From assembly GCA_009801085.1 (NCBI GenBank), contig VNWV01000001.1:7254001-7318000 (forward strand): DNA of 64,000 bases, given 5' to 3'. The notes beneath the pieces are model-generated. The model ran no database searches, had not been told where the DNA came from, and worked only from the letters and a program-made list of their open reading frames with translations. This DNA comes from Lasiodiplodia sp. COLG20. Its lineage: Eukaryota > Ascomycota > Dothideomycetes > Botryosphaeriales > Botryosphaeriaceae. A program made the translations under genes and the position numbers. How positions within the stretch are numbered: position 1 is the first letter of the stretch; the number at the start of each line of letters is the position of its first letter. Of the stretch, positions 1 through 11,600 are shown piece after piece.

Positions 1-1234
1 TGACTTCTGGATGTCAATTTTCAAATGCGAATGGCAATTCCACGCTTTTGTCTTTTGCTTCCACTTCTCGCTCTTGTACTGGAATGAAGACCCATGTCTC
101 GCCAATATTTACCCCGCACCTTCGAACAAGGTTGGTGGAGAACAACGCAACATTGGCCCACCGGGAGAATAGAGTTTTAACGTGGGTTCAATATTTGGTG
201 TCGCATTCGTCGATCTCAACTACCAAAACGAGCCAACGGCAGGCACTATCAACACTGCCTGAAGAGGTATGAGGTCAGGCACCTACCGGTCTTGTAAGCA
301 TCTACCCAGTTCTTTTGTCCCCGAGCTTCTATCGGATCTGAGTTGATATCAGAGTAAATCCAATTATTGTTGTCGACCAATAGCAGCGTTTGTATCTAGA
401 CGTCAGAGTGGGTACGAAACCGTTGACAAGCGTTTCGGCCCCCATCGACGGCAAAGAGCCCCACTGGGAATGCTTAGTGGCCCCCAATGTCAGACGTACA
501 TAAGCGTCTTGTCCATGCCGAGTGGATGCCCAATCATTTGGGGGCTGAAGGGCATGGCGTTTGTGTGAAAAATCCCAGGCGCAAAATTCATTGGGAACCA
601 GCTTCACTCTCGAATTGACTGGCTCCACCAGACTCTAATCGATATATTACGTATATTACATTTTTCATCTCTACAGCTTACATAGATTAGGATTTCACCA
701 TCTTACGAGCATTTGCATTTGATTTCTTCAACGCCGTGTAAGAAAATTGCGTTTAACAGGCGATGACGCTGTTAGCGAATCTGAGCTCAATCAATGAGAA
801 AATTAAATTGCGCAATGATTCCTGACGATAGAAATACTGGATGCTTCTTGGTCAAATTAATGTTGCTAACTCACTATAAAGACTAATTGAGATGCGTTAT
901 GTCTAAGAATCCCTCAACGGAGAATCCATCTCAAATCGAATCTAGATTGAGCAGATAAAGGGAGCATTGCTCCGGATAATACGGTGCCCCCAAGAAGGCT
1001 CGGAAACCCGAGAGATCGCCGCCATTGGTCAGCCGACCTGCACTCACGTAACCCCTCACATTTTTGCCTTGGCCTTTCAACTTCAGCTTCGCCTCATCCT
1101 GTCTGTAACCTCTCCTCATCACTGTCTCCTCGATAACCTCGCGCCCTCCTCTCTCTCCTCTATCTTCCGTAGAGTAATAATCTCCTTCCAGTCTTGTTTA
1201 ATTCTCTTCATTTTTTGCACGTTCCACATGAACC
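1..1234. other. Left-edge non-coding stretch
   Basis: I see no supported gene. Open frames here are short, mostly lack ATG starts and match nothing I recognise. The last 200 bases are CT-rich and probably form the promoter and 5' leader of the NLR-like gene that starts at 1235. Confidence 0.5.
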
Positions 1235-4200
1235 ATGCCACCTTTAGAGGAGGGCGCGATAAGCGCGCCGCTCCCACAAGCGAAGGCGTACAAAACGTTC
1301 AGGCTTAGCGTCAGCGGACTTTCAACGAAGCCGAGTACGCAGCGAGTCAAGGAGCTAGTGCAAAGCGCGCTCGGATGTTCTGATGAGCATGTCGACGTCC
1401 GCTCGATCGCCAAGCATCCCGTGGTGCCGGGAAAGATGATGGCCACTCTGGAGTTCACACCGATCCCGAAGACCCTGTCTCAGCTCCCCAAAGAATCTAA
1501 GCACAAAGTTTGTGTCGAAGGCTGTGATCTAGTATTCGACGAGCACTTTCTGGGGCTCACAGCCCTTACGGACCCGGAAGAAAACTGGAAAATCGAGTAA
1601 GTTGCATGTCGCATACTGTCCTTGATATTTTTAACGTTTTTACAGTGTTGTCGCAGTTCCCGGCCTCAACGGCCATCCTTTTGGATCATTCAAGACACGG
1701 GGAGGCAACTGGATGTGGCTCCGAGATGGTCTCAACCAAGATGTTCCAGGATCACGGGTGCTCACCTACGGTTTGAATACCGAGCTCGTCGATAGTAGGT
1801 CATCTGAGAACATCATTGATCTTGGTAGACAGTGTCGTGAGGCACTGCTCTCAATTTACAGTGTGACAAACAAGCCTTTGGTCCTTGTAGGTCACAGCTT
1901 GGGTGGCATCATAGTAAGAGAGGTATATGAGAACTTTTACGATGATCCTATACGCCTAGCTAATTTCTATTAGGCTATAAACTTGATGAGCAAAGGTAGC
2001 AAGGAAGGCGAGAATGACCGAGACTTTCTGCGTACCCTTGCAGGTATTTTGCTCTTTGGAGTCCCAAGTCAAGGAATGGCGATCGAGTCCTTGCAGCCAA
2101 TGGTGGGAGACGGTCAGAATAGGCAGTTATTGGAGTCCCTGAGCGTCGACTCCGCATTCCTACAGAACCAGTCGGAGATGTTTTTTGAGACGCTCACTCA
2201 GTCTTTCGTGAATTTCGACATTGTCAGTTTCTACGAGACCAAGATGTCTCGAACTGCGAAACGAGATGTAAGCGTCCCTACTATGGCCCAACAGATGTAA
2301 ATTGACTTGGACTACAGGAAGTCACAAATCAGTGGAGCATGACGGGCCCTTTTGCTTTCTTAGTCGATCGTCATTCGGCCACGCAAGGACAGGTCTATGG
2401 TACAAAGAAGCATCGCGTCCATCCCGTACCCTCAAACCATGGAGACATTGTCAAGTTTGAGGATCAAGGGGACGCGACATATAGGGTTGTCCTGAGGGAA
2501 CTCGGGGGAATGCTTCAATCTTCGCAGGAAATGGATAGAACGGAGAAAGGTAGAACCCAACCATGACCCTTTTAGTATTGAATCTAACGTTGCTGAAGCA
2601 TGCCTTGGCTCTCTATTCTTCCCTGACCACGATACACGCGAAGAAGAAATCCAGCCAACCGAGGGAACCTGCGAATGGCTTGTACACCACCCTACCTACA
2701 AAGCCTGGCTGCAAAGCTTACATGGACTTCTCTGGATTCGTGGAAAACCTGGGACCGGGAAATCGATGGCTATGAGGTCATTACTCCAGTATGCACAAAC
2801 AGCTTCCGCACCTGAGGACATCATTGCTTCCTTCTTCATACGTGGCAGGGGCAACTCCCTCCAAAAATCAGAAGTGGGCTTATACCGTTCGCTTACCCAC
2901 CAACTGTACAAACGATTCCCATACGAGTTCTCAGAATTGACAGCTTTCTTCAAGAATAAGGTTGAGGGTTGTGGCAATCCTGGCCCTGGAAAATGGGAAT
3001 GGATGCCACAAGTTTTACTCAAGTATCTCTCGCGCGCACTTAAGACAATATCTCGGCAATACTCAGTCATCATCTTTGTCGATGCGCTGGATGAAGCTGG
3101 AGAAATAGCTGCATTGGCGATTGTAAATGCCTTCAAATCAACACTGGCAGCCGCGAATGAACATTCACAGCTGAAAATTTGTTTTTCATGCCGACACTAC
3201 CCTCAAATCACCCTTGATGGGGGTATCACTATTGTGATGGAGCACCACAATGAAGTCGACGTCAACTATATCATAAATCACCAGCTTCAATACTCTGGCT
3301 TCGAAGAGTGGGAAAAGACTCGGCTCAAGGAAGTTGTATGCACTAAATCACAAGGCATTATTCAATGGGCGACTTTGGTCGTTAGGAGAGTTATTGGCGA
3401 CCGGACGCACGGAAATTCCTTTGAGGAAGCTTTGGAACAAGTTCGAGAAGTACCGGAAGGACTTCACGAGCTGTATGTGTCCTTATTACCAGCCACCGCG
3501 AAAACCCACGGGTCAACAAGGGAGACACGAGACCGAAAGCTATCACTCAAGCTATTCCAGTGGGTATTGTATGCTAGACGTCCCTTGTCCGCATGCGAGC
3601 TGCAGCAGGCACTGGCACTGGACTACAACGTGGAATCAAAGTCAACAGTCGGATTCCAGAGTGGAAATGCCTATATCGACCGGAAAGACCTACATCTCAA
3701 ACTGAAGAGCTTGTCCCAAGGCCTGATTGAAATCAAAGGAGACTTTGAGACGGGAGTCGTTCAATTCATTCATCAATCTGTTGTCGACTTCCTGTTGAAT
3801 TCAGAGAAGGCATTGCAATTTCTTTCTGAAGGCTCAGGATTGCTCCCGGCAAGGCTTGCCCACTTCCAGCTTTCGCGGTCATGCTTCAGGTATCTCTTCA
3901 TGGAAAATGTTTGCGATATACTACTATCTGACTCAAAATCACGCCAAAAACAGCTTGTCGAGGTGTGGAGCAATTCTGATTCCGAAATAAAGGACCGGTG
4001 TGCGACCACACTTTGCCACTTTCCCAAGCTTCCGTTTTTACTGTATACATGGCAGCACTGGTTATTCCATCTGTATTATGCTCAGGAGAGCTCGCTCAGC
4101 GACTTTGACGAACTTGATAAAGTGGATTTATTTGAGCTATCTCAAATGAAGAAGTCAGACGATCAAGAGAAGCAGCTTCAAAGAATTCGTGGATACCTTT

Positions 4201-5900
4201 CCACCCTCGATCGTGCTGGAATACATTTACCGGCCGGCCTCAACTTCCCATGGGCTGAAGAGAACCTACTTCCATGCATATTTTCTTTCTGTGGGTCACA
4301 ATTCCAAGTCCAAAAACTACTAGAAGCACGACTTCGGGAACTACGCAAATCAAGTCTTCAGTACTCCCTGTTAACTTACGCTATCCGTGGCCGACAAAAG
4401 ACGATTGCCGAAATATTGGTCAAGAGAAAAGTTGGTTTGGATAAAGGGTCTCGCTTTTCTCCGCAACTTGAATTGGCTTGTGAGTGGGGAGAGATCGATT
4501 TTGTCTCGATGCTTCTCAAGGGAGGCTGGAAGTCCCATCGCAAGTCCTCCTTCAACGCACGCGAAACCCCTCTTGGCCGCGCTGCCCTTGCTGGCCATAG
4601 TGCGGTTATGGATATTCTTCTCGGTGCCGGGGCAAATATCAATGCTAGAGCCATAAAAGGAGGAAATACAATTCTCCACGAAGTAGCCAGTCCTCATATT
4701 GCCCACCACCTCATACAGCGAGGCGCGGATATACGTTGTCAAAACAGTTCTGGAGAAACGCCTCTACATTCAGCCGCGCACCACAACAATCTTCCAATGA
4801 TAGATGCGATTCTTAAGCATGATTCCTTACTACACGGAATACGAAAGAAACCTGCGTTTTTCTCGATAGGACGCAGTACGAATTTGCTACTTGTCAACGC
4901 CACTGACAGGAGAGGATGGACTCCTTTTGCCACTGCTGTATGGCGAAACAATTTCGAAGCAATGCGAGCCATTTTAAATGCAGGAGCAGAGGTTGATAGC
5001 CGTGACGCGGATGGTTCAACGCCTTTGATGACGACATGCAGATTTTGGGGCGTCGACGTGATTGGGTTCCTTCTTGACGCAGGAGCAGATATTAATGCCC
5101 GCGGGTGGAACAATGTCACGTGTCTCATGATGGCATGTGAGGGAGGGAATGTCGACGTGGTCAGGTTCCTACTGGAAAACGGCTTTCAGGACGTGAACGC
5201 GGCAACATCAACAACGGAAACTGCTCTATGGAACCCCATACAATCCTATCGAAAGGGCAACGATATCAGCGCCAAATTGGCCAAATCATTGATTCTATCT
5301 GGTGTAGAAGGTAACATCAGGGGTCGTTGCGGGAGAACATCGCTCATGATGGCAGCGCGTCGGGGGTTCCTTTGGATATGTGTACTCCTGTTGAACGAAG
5401 GAGCTGATGTCAACATGGAGGATGAAATGAGAAGGACTGCTTTGATATACGCAGTCATTGGCGCAAGGTCTCGAATCGGAGACTTTGATGATACTGACTC
5501 TGATTATACTGACTCTGATGATACTGACTCATCAGATGGCCAAACCGTAGAACTTCTAAACTTACTCCTGTCCTCTGGGGCGGTTCCGAATACAGTGGAC
5601 GTTTTCGGGAAAAATGCGCTGCACTACGCTCACTCTCAGCAAACACAAATTATCCAGCTACTTCGTAAGGCCGGCTTGAATGGAGAGTCGGGCTCGGATG
5701 ACCATTTGGAGAGTGATCCTGATTGGTATCCAGATTTTTTGGGTCCAAAGCGGTGGGCATTCGGGTCCTTATCTGTTCAGTTGACGGGACGTCCACTGGT
5801 GCGGGGTGTTAATCCACCATACAAACTCACGATTTTTGCCATCTTGGCAATAGGGATCACCCTTGTAGTTTTGGCTGGTGTCCGTTTTTGTCACCGGTAG
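1235..5900 (+). CDS. NLR-like protein: SesB-type hydrolase - NACHT - ankyrin repeats - C-terminal TM
   Basis: STAND/NLR-type signalling protein, probably an intracellular sensor of non-self. Exons join in frame as 1235-1596, 1646-1922, 1974-2267 and 2318-5900. Residues 1-120 are a small conserved region. A SesB-like alpha/beta hydrolase follows, with nucleophile elbow GHSLGG. The NACHT ATPase has Walker A GKPGTGKS (about residue 452) and Walker B FVDALDE (about 564). Ankyrin repeats run from about nt 4320 to 5670 and include an Asp/Thr-rich insert of 15-nt repeats near 5484-5528. The last 20 or so residues are hydrophobic with a basic end, suggesting a membrane anchor. Frame changes by one base between 2496 and 2549. 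No convincing intron fits, and a G5 run at 2504-2508 is the likely site, so this is either a sequencing error or a disabling insertion. Its paralogue lies at 13001-8634 on the other strand. Domain architecture is seen; the immune role is inferred from fungal NLR families. Confidence 0.85.
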
Positions 5901-6404
5901 AAGAGCAGCAAAACGAGCCAATTCTCTGTATTGTATGAACTTTACCAGTATCTTACCGATTGATTGGTCGTGACCCCTGCCGCGAAAGGCGTGAGTTTGT
6001 ACGGTATTCGACTGCTCTTCATTGGTTCAGATGTGATAAGCAAGAGAAATACCTTACTGTCATCCTAGTTAAAAAGGTGCTAGTCCTAAGAGGTCGCCAG
6101 TGGATATGCCAGTGGCCGTCGCCAATCAAGGAGATGGTGTTTTTTAACCTGCTAAGATTATTTTTTGGACTTGTAGTAAGTTGTTACAAGAAGATCTTTT
6201 TTTCAAATTAGATATAGGCAAGTGCCGTTGTATTTTACGGATAAGTGGCATTCTCGTGTAACTAGACAGCCGAATGATTCGCTAAGCCACCCCCACGCCT
6301 CCTCCCAACCACTCCTTTCCTGCCGCTCCCCAACCTCCACTAAAGTATTCGCGTGAGCACTTCACCTTGGAACCATCCCATTTCCCTCCCGCACCAAGAC
6401 CAGA
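5901..6404. other. Intergenic region before the Fic/Doc-like gene
   Basis: This is the 3' flank of the NLR-like gene and the promoter of the Fic/Doc-like gene. It is AT-rich around 6130-6260, then C-rich from 6290. No gene is supported. Confidence 0.5.
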
Positions 6405-6995
6405 ATGGCTCTTCCGCCCCGCCGTTTCCTCACCGCCACCCAAATCAAGCGGCTGCACATCATGTTCGTCGCAAACGCGCTGCCGAGCCGACCGGCGCTG
6501 TTGGAATCCACCCTCTCAACGTTCATCAAAACCGCGCACTCGAAGGAGCACGAAAAGCAGCGAGATCCATTCCAACTGGCAGCGATTCTTGCCAAGCAGA
6601 TGATGGACAACCGCGCCTTCGCGGACGGCAACAAGAGCACAGCGCTCCTCGCAGCCAACACGTTTATCATATTGAACGGATATATGCACGCCGACAGATG
6701 GGCCATGGTGCAGGATATGACACCAAAACCGCTGGAATATGAACGCACCAAGAGTCTCGCCAATGCACATGTCAAAGTTGCGACAGGCGAATGGTCGGCT
6801 GGAAAGCTGGGCTGGTATTACAAGAAAGCAGGAGAAGTGCCTATCTGGGAAAGGGAGCCCGTGTTACAGCTGGAATGGAACGAAGAAGAACAAGAGTACC
6901 TCCTTCCTCCCTCTCCTCCGCCACTGGACATGATGGAGAAGGTGTGGACAAAAAGGTCTAGGGATATGCCTCTTCGGGGGGTTCCTCGATTATAA
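6405..6995 (+). CDS. Fic/Doc-fold (Fido) protein with degenerate catalytic motif
   Basis: Single-exon 196-residue protein of the fungal Fido (Fic/Doc) family, whose active members attach AMP or phosphate to target proteins. The family loop is visible as RAFADGNKSTALLAAN at about residues 68-83, followed by the hydrophobic helix and NGY. The expected motif has His at the first position and Arg after GNK. Here the His is Arg and the Arg is Ser. Loss of the general-base His should remove transferase activity, so the protein may be inactive or a binding scaffold. The C-terminal third is Glu/Pro-rich and carries no recognised domain. It sits between two convergent NLR-like paralogues. The family call is good; the inactivity is inferred from the motif. 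Confidence 0.75.
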   Translation: MALPPRRFLTATQIKRLHIMFVANALPSRPALLESTLSTFIKTAHSKEHEKQRDPFQLAAILAKQMMDNRAFADGNKSTALLAANTFIILNGYMHADRWAMVQDMTPKPLEYERTKSLANAHVKVATGEWSAGKLGWYYKKAGEVPIWEREPVLQLEWNEEEQEYLLPPSPPPLDMMEKVWTKRSRDMPLRGVPRL

Positions 6996-7386
6996 AAAAA
7001 AAATAGCAAGGTGGTTCAGATGAAAGCAGTACAACGTGGACATGCCAAGCTCTCCTTTCCTTTTGTACAGTCATCGCAAGGCGCTGCGCTCATCTGCGCT
7101 GGAGATGTTGGAGCACAGGCCTTAGTATACGGTAGCTTTCAAACGCTCGTTTTGCAAACCAATCTGTACAGGCGTGAGCAAAAGGAGAATGCCCCCTCTC
7201 CAGAGATAAACAGCAACTTACAGTCATCCGTACATTCGATCGCAATTGTATGCGTCGGCGACCACGGCGTATGGAATAAGATCGCATTGCTAATGCCCGT
7301 CTCAGAAGCATACCCAGACTCGAACGGCATTTGCTGAGGAATCTCGAGTTGCAGACGCGGTTCCGCTCCTGGAAGCACGGTGGAAA
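6996..7386. other. Intergenic region between convergent small genes
   Basis: No gene supported. It contains an A9 run just after the Fido stop codon; short open frames here lack supporting features. Confidence 0.45.
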
Positions 7387-7782
7387 TTAGAGCTTAGTTA
7401 ATCGGGAGCCAGCCTTTCGTTCGGGAGGGCACCTACTGCAGGAGAATCGCTGCGTACGGTGATCGAAGTTCAGACGTTGCTCTCCTTCTCTGGGACTGCG
7501 GTGCGCGGCTTGCGTGAATGCCTTGCCAACGTCCCGGGGGACGATGACGTAGGCCTCATCGGGATCGCCCATCCACACGCTGACTTTCTTCGTCATGGGC
7601 GCACCGGATTCATTGGGTCTTGTGAACTGCGCTCGTTTGGTGTAGAGGGTTCGACGGAACGAAGGCTGCCACACGGAGCGGACGCGCGTGCGGAGTGCTG
7701 TTGCTGCCATGGCGCGTTGGTGCGGAACTCCAAGAGGTGCGAATCGCGCGGTCGGGGAGCGTGAGCGAGGCGGGCGAAACAT
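7387..7782 (-). CDS. Small protein with possible mitochondrial presequence, function unknown
   Basis: Open frame with ATG at 7782 and a second ATG at 7710. From the second ATG the N-terminus is rich in Arg/Ala/Ser/Thr and lacks acidic residues (MAATALRTRVRSVW...), as in mitochondrial targeting sequences. A segment GDPDEAYVIVPRDVGKAFT follows, then a short Arg-rich tail with two close cysteines (CSRC). I do not recognise the family. The far end may continue through an intron that I could not place. It lies tail to tail with the Fido gene. It could still be a chance ORF: the opposite strand has a 101-codon frame over the same bases. Confidence 0.35.
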   Translation of the reverse strand: MFRPPRSRSPTARFAPLGVPHQRAMAATALRTRVRSVWQPSFRRTLYTKRAQFTRPNESGAPMTKKVSVWMGDPDEAYVIVPRDVGKAFTQAAHRSPREGEQRLNFDHRTQRFSCSRCPPERKAGSRLTKL

Positions 7783-8633
7783 GTGAGCCGCGTTGTGTTT
7801 TATCGTTGGCTGGGAATGGCTGGACAACCCTTGCTGTTCTGAAACAGGGTGCAGTCTAGCTTAAATCAGATATGTTTACGCCACGGATGTACCCTTGCCG
7901 CCTCCCCGCCTCCCCGTAAACATTGTACGGTTTGGGTTTCATATAGTTTCACACACATTTCAATCCACTTACGCTAACACAGCGACTCACTTTTGATCTC
8001 TGTCCAGTTTAGCAGTGAAAAAACAGCACGGAAGATTATTTTCATCGTAGCATGTGGTGAATCTTGAATTCAACATGACAAGCTTAATGCTAGTGCTCCA
8101 CGGAGAAATTATATCGATATTATATCATACCACACTATAAAGGGTGCACACAAACAAAAGACCATAATAAAAAACGTTGTCAAATGCCATGAGGAGAACA
8201 CTGAGCCACAACAACTATAGCGGGCCTTACAGTCAAGAGCAAAGAGAATATTGTAGAAGACCTGACATGTTAAGAAACGAGATAGACTATACTAGCATGT
8301 TGACGGTCATTTTCATTACAAAGAGTGTTCTGAATAGAGATGCTTGAATGGGAACCAAATAGGTTGTTGTCAGATGATGGACATGGACGGTATCGAGCGG
8401 ATCGTAGTTCTCATTGTCATGACTATTTTGTCTCTTAATTGGGACCTCAATCTAGTCCACCGTGGTTTTATCAGCTCTTCTTGTGGCGCAACTCGTTACA
8501 AAGGCTCAGGTTGCTATGCTACTTTCTAGTTTGGTACGAATCAGGAAGTTCGTCTTTTCTTTTTTGATCTCTTGTCGTCCGAAATGAGAGGTCTAAGATA
8601 TTGATTAGTCGGCTTGTCTAGCATTGTTAACGG
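7783..8633. other. AT-rich intergenic region
   Basis: No gene is supported. The stretch from about 8040 to 8340 is AT-rich with many stops in all frames. It lies between the small gene at 7387-7782 and the 3' end of the second NLR-like gene. Confidence 0.5.
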
Positions 8634-11600
8634 TTACGAAAACAGGATTAGCAGTCTTACGTACCGTTCTTTGAATGTGATGATTATTCTTTCGTCAAGG
8701 TATCTCTGCAGCCTTTCCGTGATTGTGTGATACCCATATTTCTTTGCTTTTTCCAAAGGAGTAATGCCTTTATTGTCTGGAATTTCGGGGTCAACCTTTC
8801 CAGACCTTAGTAGAAGTTTGACAACCTCTGGAATATTTTGCTCTACAGCCACTGCAAGCAATGTTGATCCCTGTTGATCTCGCAAATTCCAATCATGATC
8901 GAGCCGAATCCCATCTTGATCAAGTGCTCTGCTGATGAGCTTAATAGTGGCTCCTTCGTGTCCTCTTTGCGGGAAGAAAAATTCGGAGTGTATCTCATCC
9001 CTACAGGTTGTTAAATGCAACATGGGTGCAGTGCGAAAAGAGGAGTCGATCCAATTGAACATAAGATTGTATGTCTTGTCGATTTCTCCAGACTTTTCTT
9101 CCAGAGGAGTTCTACCAACTTTGTCTCGCTTCGTTGGATCGCCTCCATGGTCTAGGAGGAGTTGCACCAATTTGAAAGATCCAACGTGTGTGTGTACAGG
9201 AGTGCGGCCCTCATCATCCCGGGCATTTGGGTCGGCCCCGTGATCAAGTAGAGCTTTGATCACTGTTTTAGTATGGCACAAATGAAGGAGCGTGAATCCG
9301 CGTGGGTGACTCCGCATCGAGGCAAGTTGTCTGATTGATGCTTTTTCGTAGCATTGTTCAAACAATAGTTCGACCACATCATCATGGCCTTGTGCTGCAG
9401 CTGCAAAATGTGGTGTACCAACTTCCCTGATGATGTACCTCTTTTCAACAGATGTTTCTCTCATGGGATCTGCCCCTGCATCCAGCAGTCTTGCAACCAT
9501 TGCGGTGTTGCCGAGATGCGCCGCCAGGCCGAGCGCAGTATATAGTTCTCCTCGGTAGCTATCACCACTAACTGCATCAATTTTTGCACCCGCATCAAGA
9601 AGTCGTTGTACGAGTTTCAGGTCACCCTGCGCGACAGCGATAGTCAAGGGTAGGCAAATAGATGAATCCGCATCTGAGCCTAAAAGGCGCTGAAGGTGGT
9701 GGCTACTCAAGTTCTCCAGGATCCAGTCGATGGTCTCTTGATTTCTGCCCAGAAGTGCGTATTGAAGTAGGACGGTGATAGTTTCCCATTCGGGCGAGTT
9801 TGGTTGCAACTCTTGCATATTCACCACCGCAGCTTTTATGCCAGCTAGTGAGAGAAGCTCAACAAGTGCCAGTCCATATGGGTGATGGACGAGTGCCTGA
9901 CGATAGCGCTCGCCCATTCTGAAACCACGGCTCTCCCAGAACTGAAACGAGTCATCGACTTGTCTTACGAGTGTTCGGTATCTCGTGAACGTTGAGTGGA
10001 AGTTCTCGACAACCATGAATGGGCTGTCAAATTGATTTGCACGAAGATTGCATGAGTCGGGTAGACGACCATTGCGTTGCCTTAAAGTAGAGAGTCGCAA
10101 CAAGTCTTGCTGGTCGACATCATCCTCTTCGGCTTTTATGACATGAAGCAGCCAAAATGAGTGTGCGTATTCTGTGAGTGCGAAATCGAATGTCAAAGGA
10201 ATTGCGACTTCCTTCCGGAAATCTTCTCTCAGAATCCTATTTCGTAGGAATTCGAAAGGTTTGTCCATGATCTCCTCGAGCAGGAGATATTTGATGCATG
10301 ATCTTGACAATTCCCACTGCGCACTGAACTTTGATTTCCCGATCGAAGTTGCAAGTTGGTTGAGGCCTTTTTTCATTAGATAATCCAGGACAGATTGGTG
10401 CATAATCTGCAGTGTTTGCCAACGGCCATCATAGGCTGGATCGTCGTCCCTCAACTCGCTTCTTGACCACTCAGGGCTGACCCTGAAGTTTCGTGGACGT
10501 CGATTTGTTTGAACCCGGACAAGGCCTCGGGAGAGATCATTGGCAACCTTTTCCATGGCATTCAAATCACGGAAATCTTCGCTCTCAGAAAGCTCAGCAA
10601 AAGAGTTGTGTTCCATTCCGGCGTCGATCGCCAATGCGTCCCGAAATTCGGCCAAGGAGAGTGGTCGAGCAGCAAAGATCAGCCACGTGAATAGTTTGAG
10701 AGCTAAACTACGCTCTTCAAGATCGCCGCTCATGATGAGAGACTCGTATAAGTCTTGCAACTTCTCTGGTACTGCTTCGACAGCTTTTTTGATGGTCCCG
10801 AAGGACATGCCTTTGTTGTGGAGGCGGGTGATCTTGTCAAGGACAACTGCAACCCATTGGAAGATTCCATTTGCCCGTTTGACAATGATCTGTTTAAGTG
10901 ACCCTTTTTCTCCTTGTATGTCGTTCAAGGCCTCGTGACTTTCAATCAGAGTGCTAATATCTTTCTCGTTATATTTTTCCATGCGAATGGAAACGCCGCT
11001 GTTGTCGTAGATTACCGGATAGTACCGACATGAGACGAGAATCTTCAATTTTCCTTTGCAATGGTCCGCGAAGCGATCAGTAGTAAGTCTTTTCAGCCCA
11101 GAAATAAGCTCCCTAACAGGAGAGGATATTGAGTCGTCTTGAGTGGTTCCTATCTCGTCGAGAGCATCAACAAGAATAGTAACCGGGCGTTTGGGACTTT
11201 CTTTGGTCAGGATATCGAAGAAACATCTGCGTAGTTCTTGCTCTGACCAGGTCCATGAAACTCCGTGCGCTCCTCGGGAAGCTACGTAGCTCTTGTATGT
11301 CCTTGTGAAACTTGCCAGGTGCCTAGGGAATTGTTGAATGATCTGATGCAGGAGAGCGCGGTATAGTCCCAACAGATTATACTGCATCTCTGACTTCCCC
11401 CGACCATGAACGAAAAAGGAGGCAATGACCTCATCTCCTTTGCGTTGGCTATCTTTCCATTCTAACACGTATTTCATGAGCGTGGATTTCCCTGCCCCAG
11501 GAGGTCCGAGTATCCAAAGAAGGGGCGAGCCTGACTCATGCCACTCTCGAAATTCGAGATTCTTCAAGACCCAGCTACAGGTGCCTTCAGTAGGGTCGGT

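Noticed and set aside
329..628. 99-codon minus-strand frame at the left edge
   Set aside because: No ATG start, no recognisable motif and no splice context that extends it.
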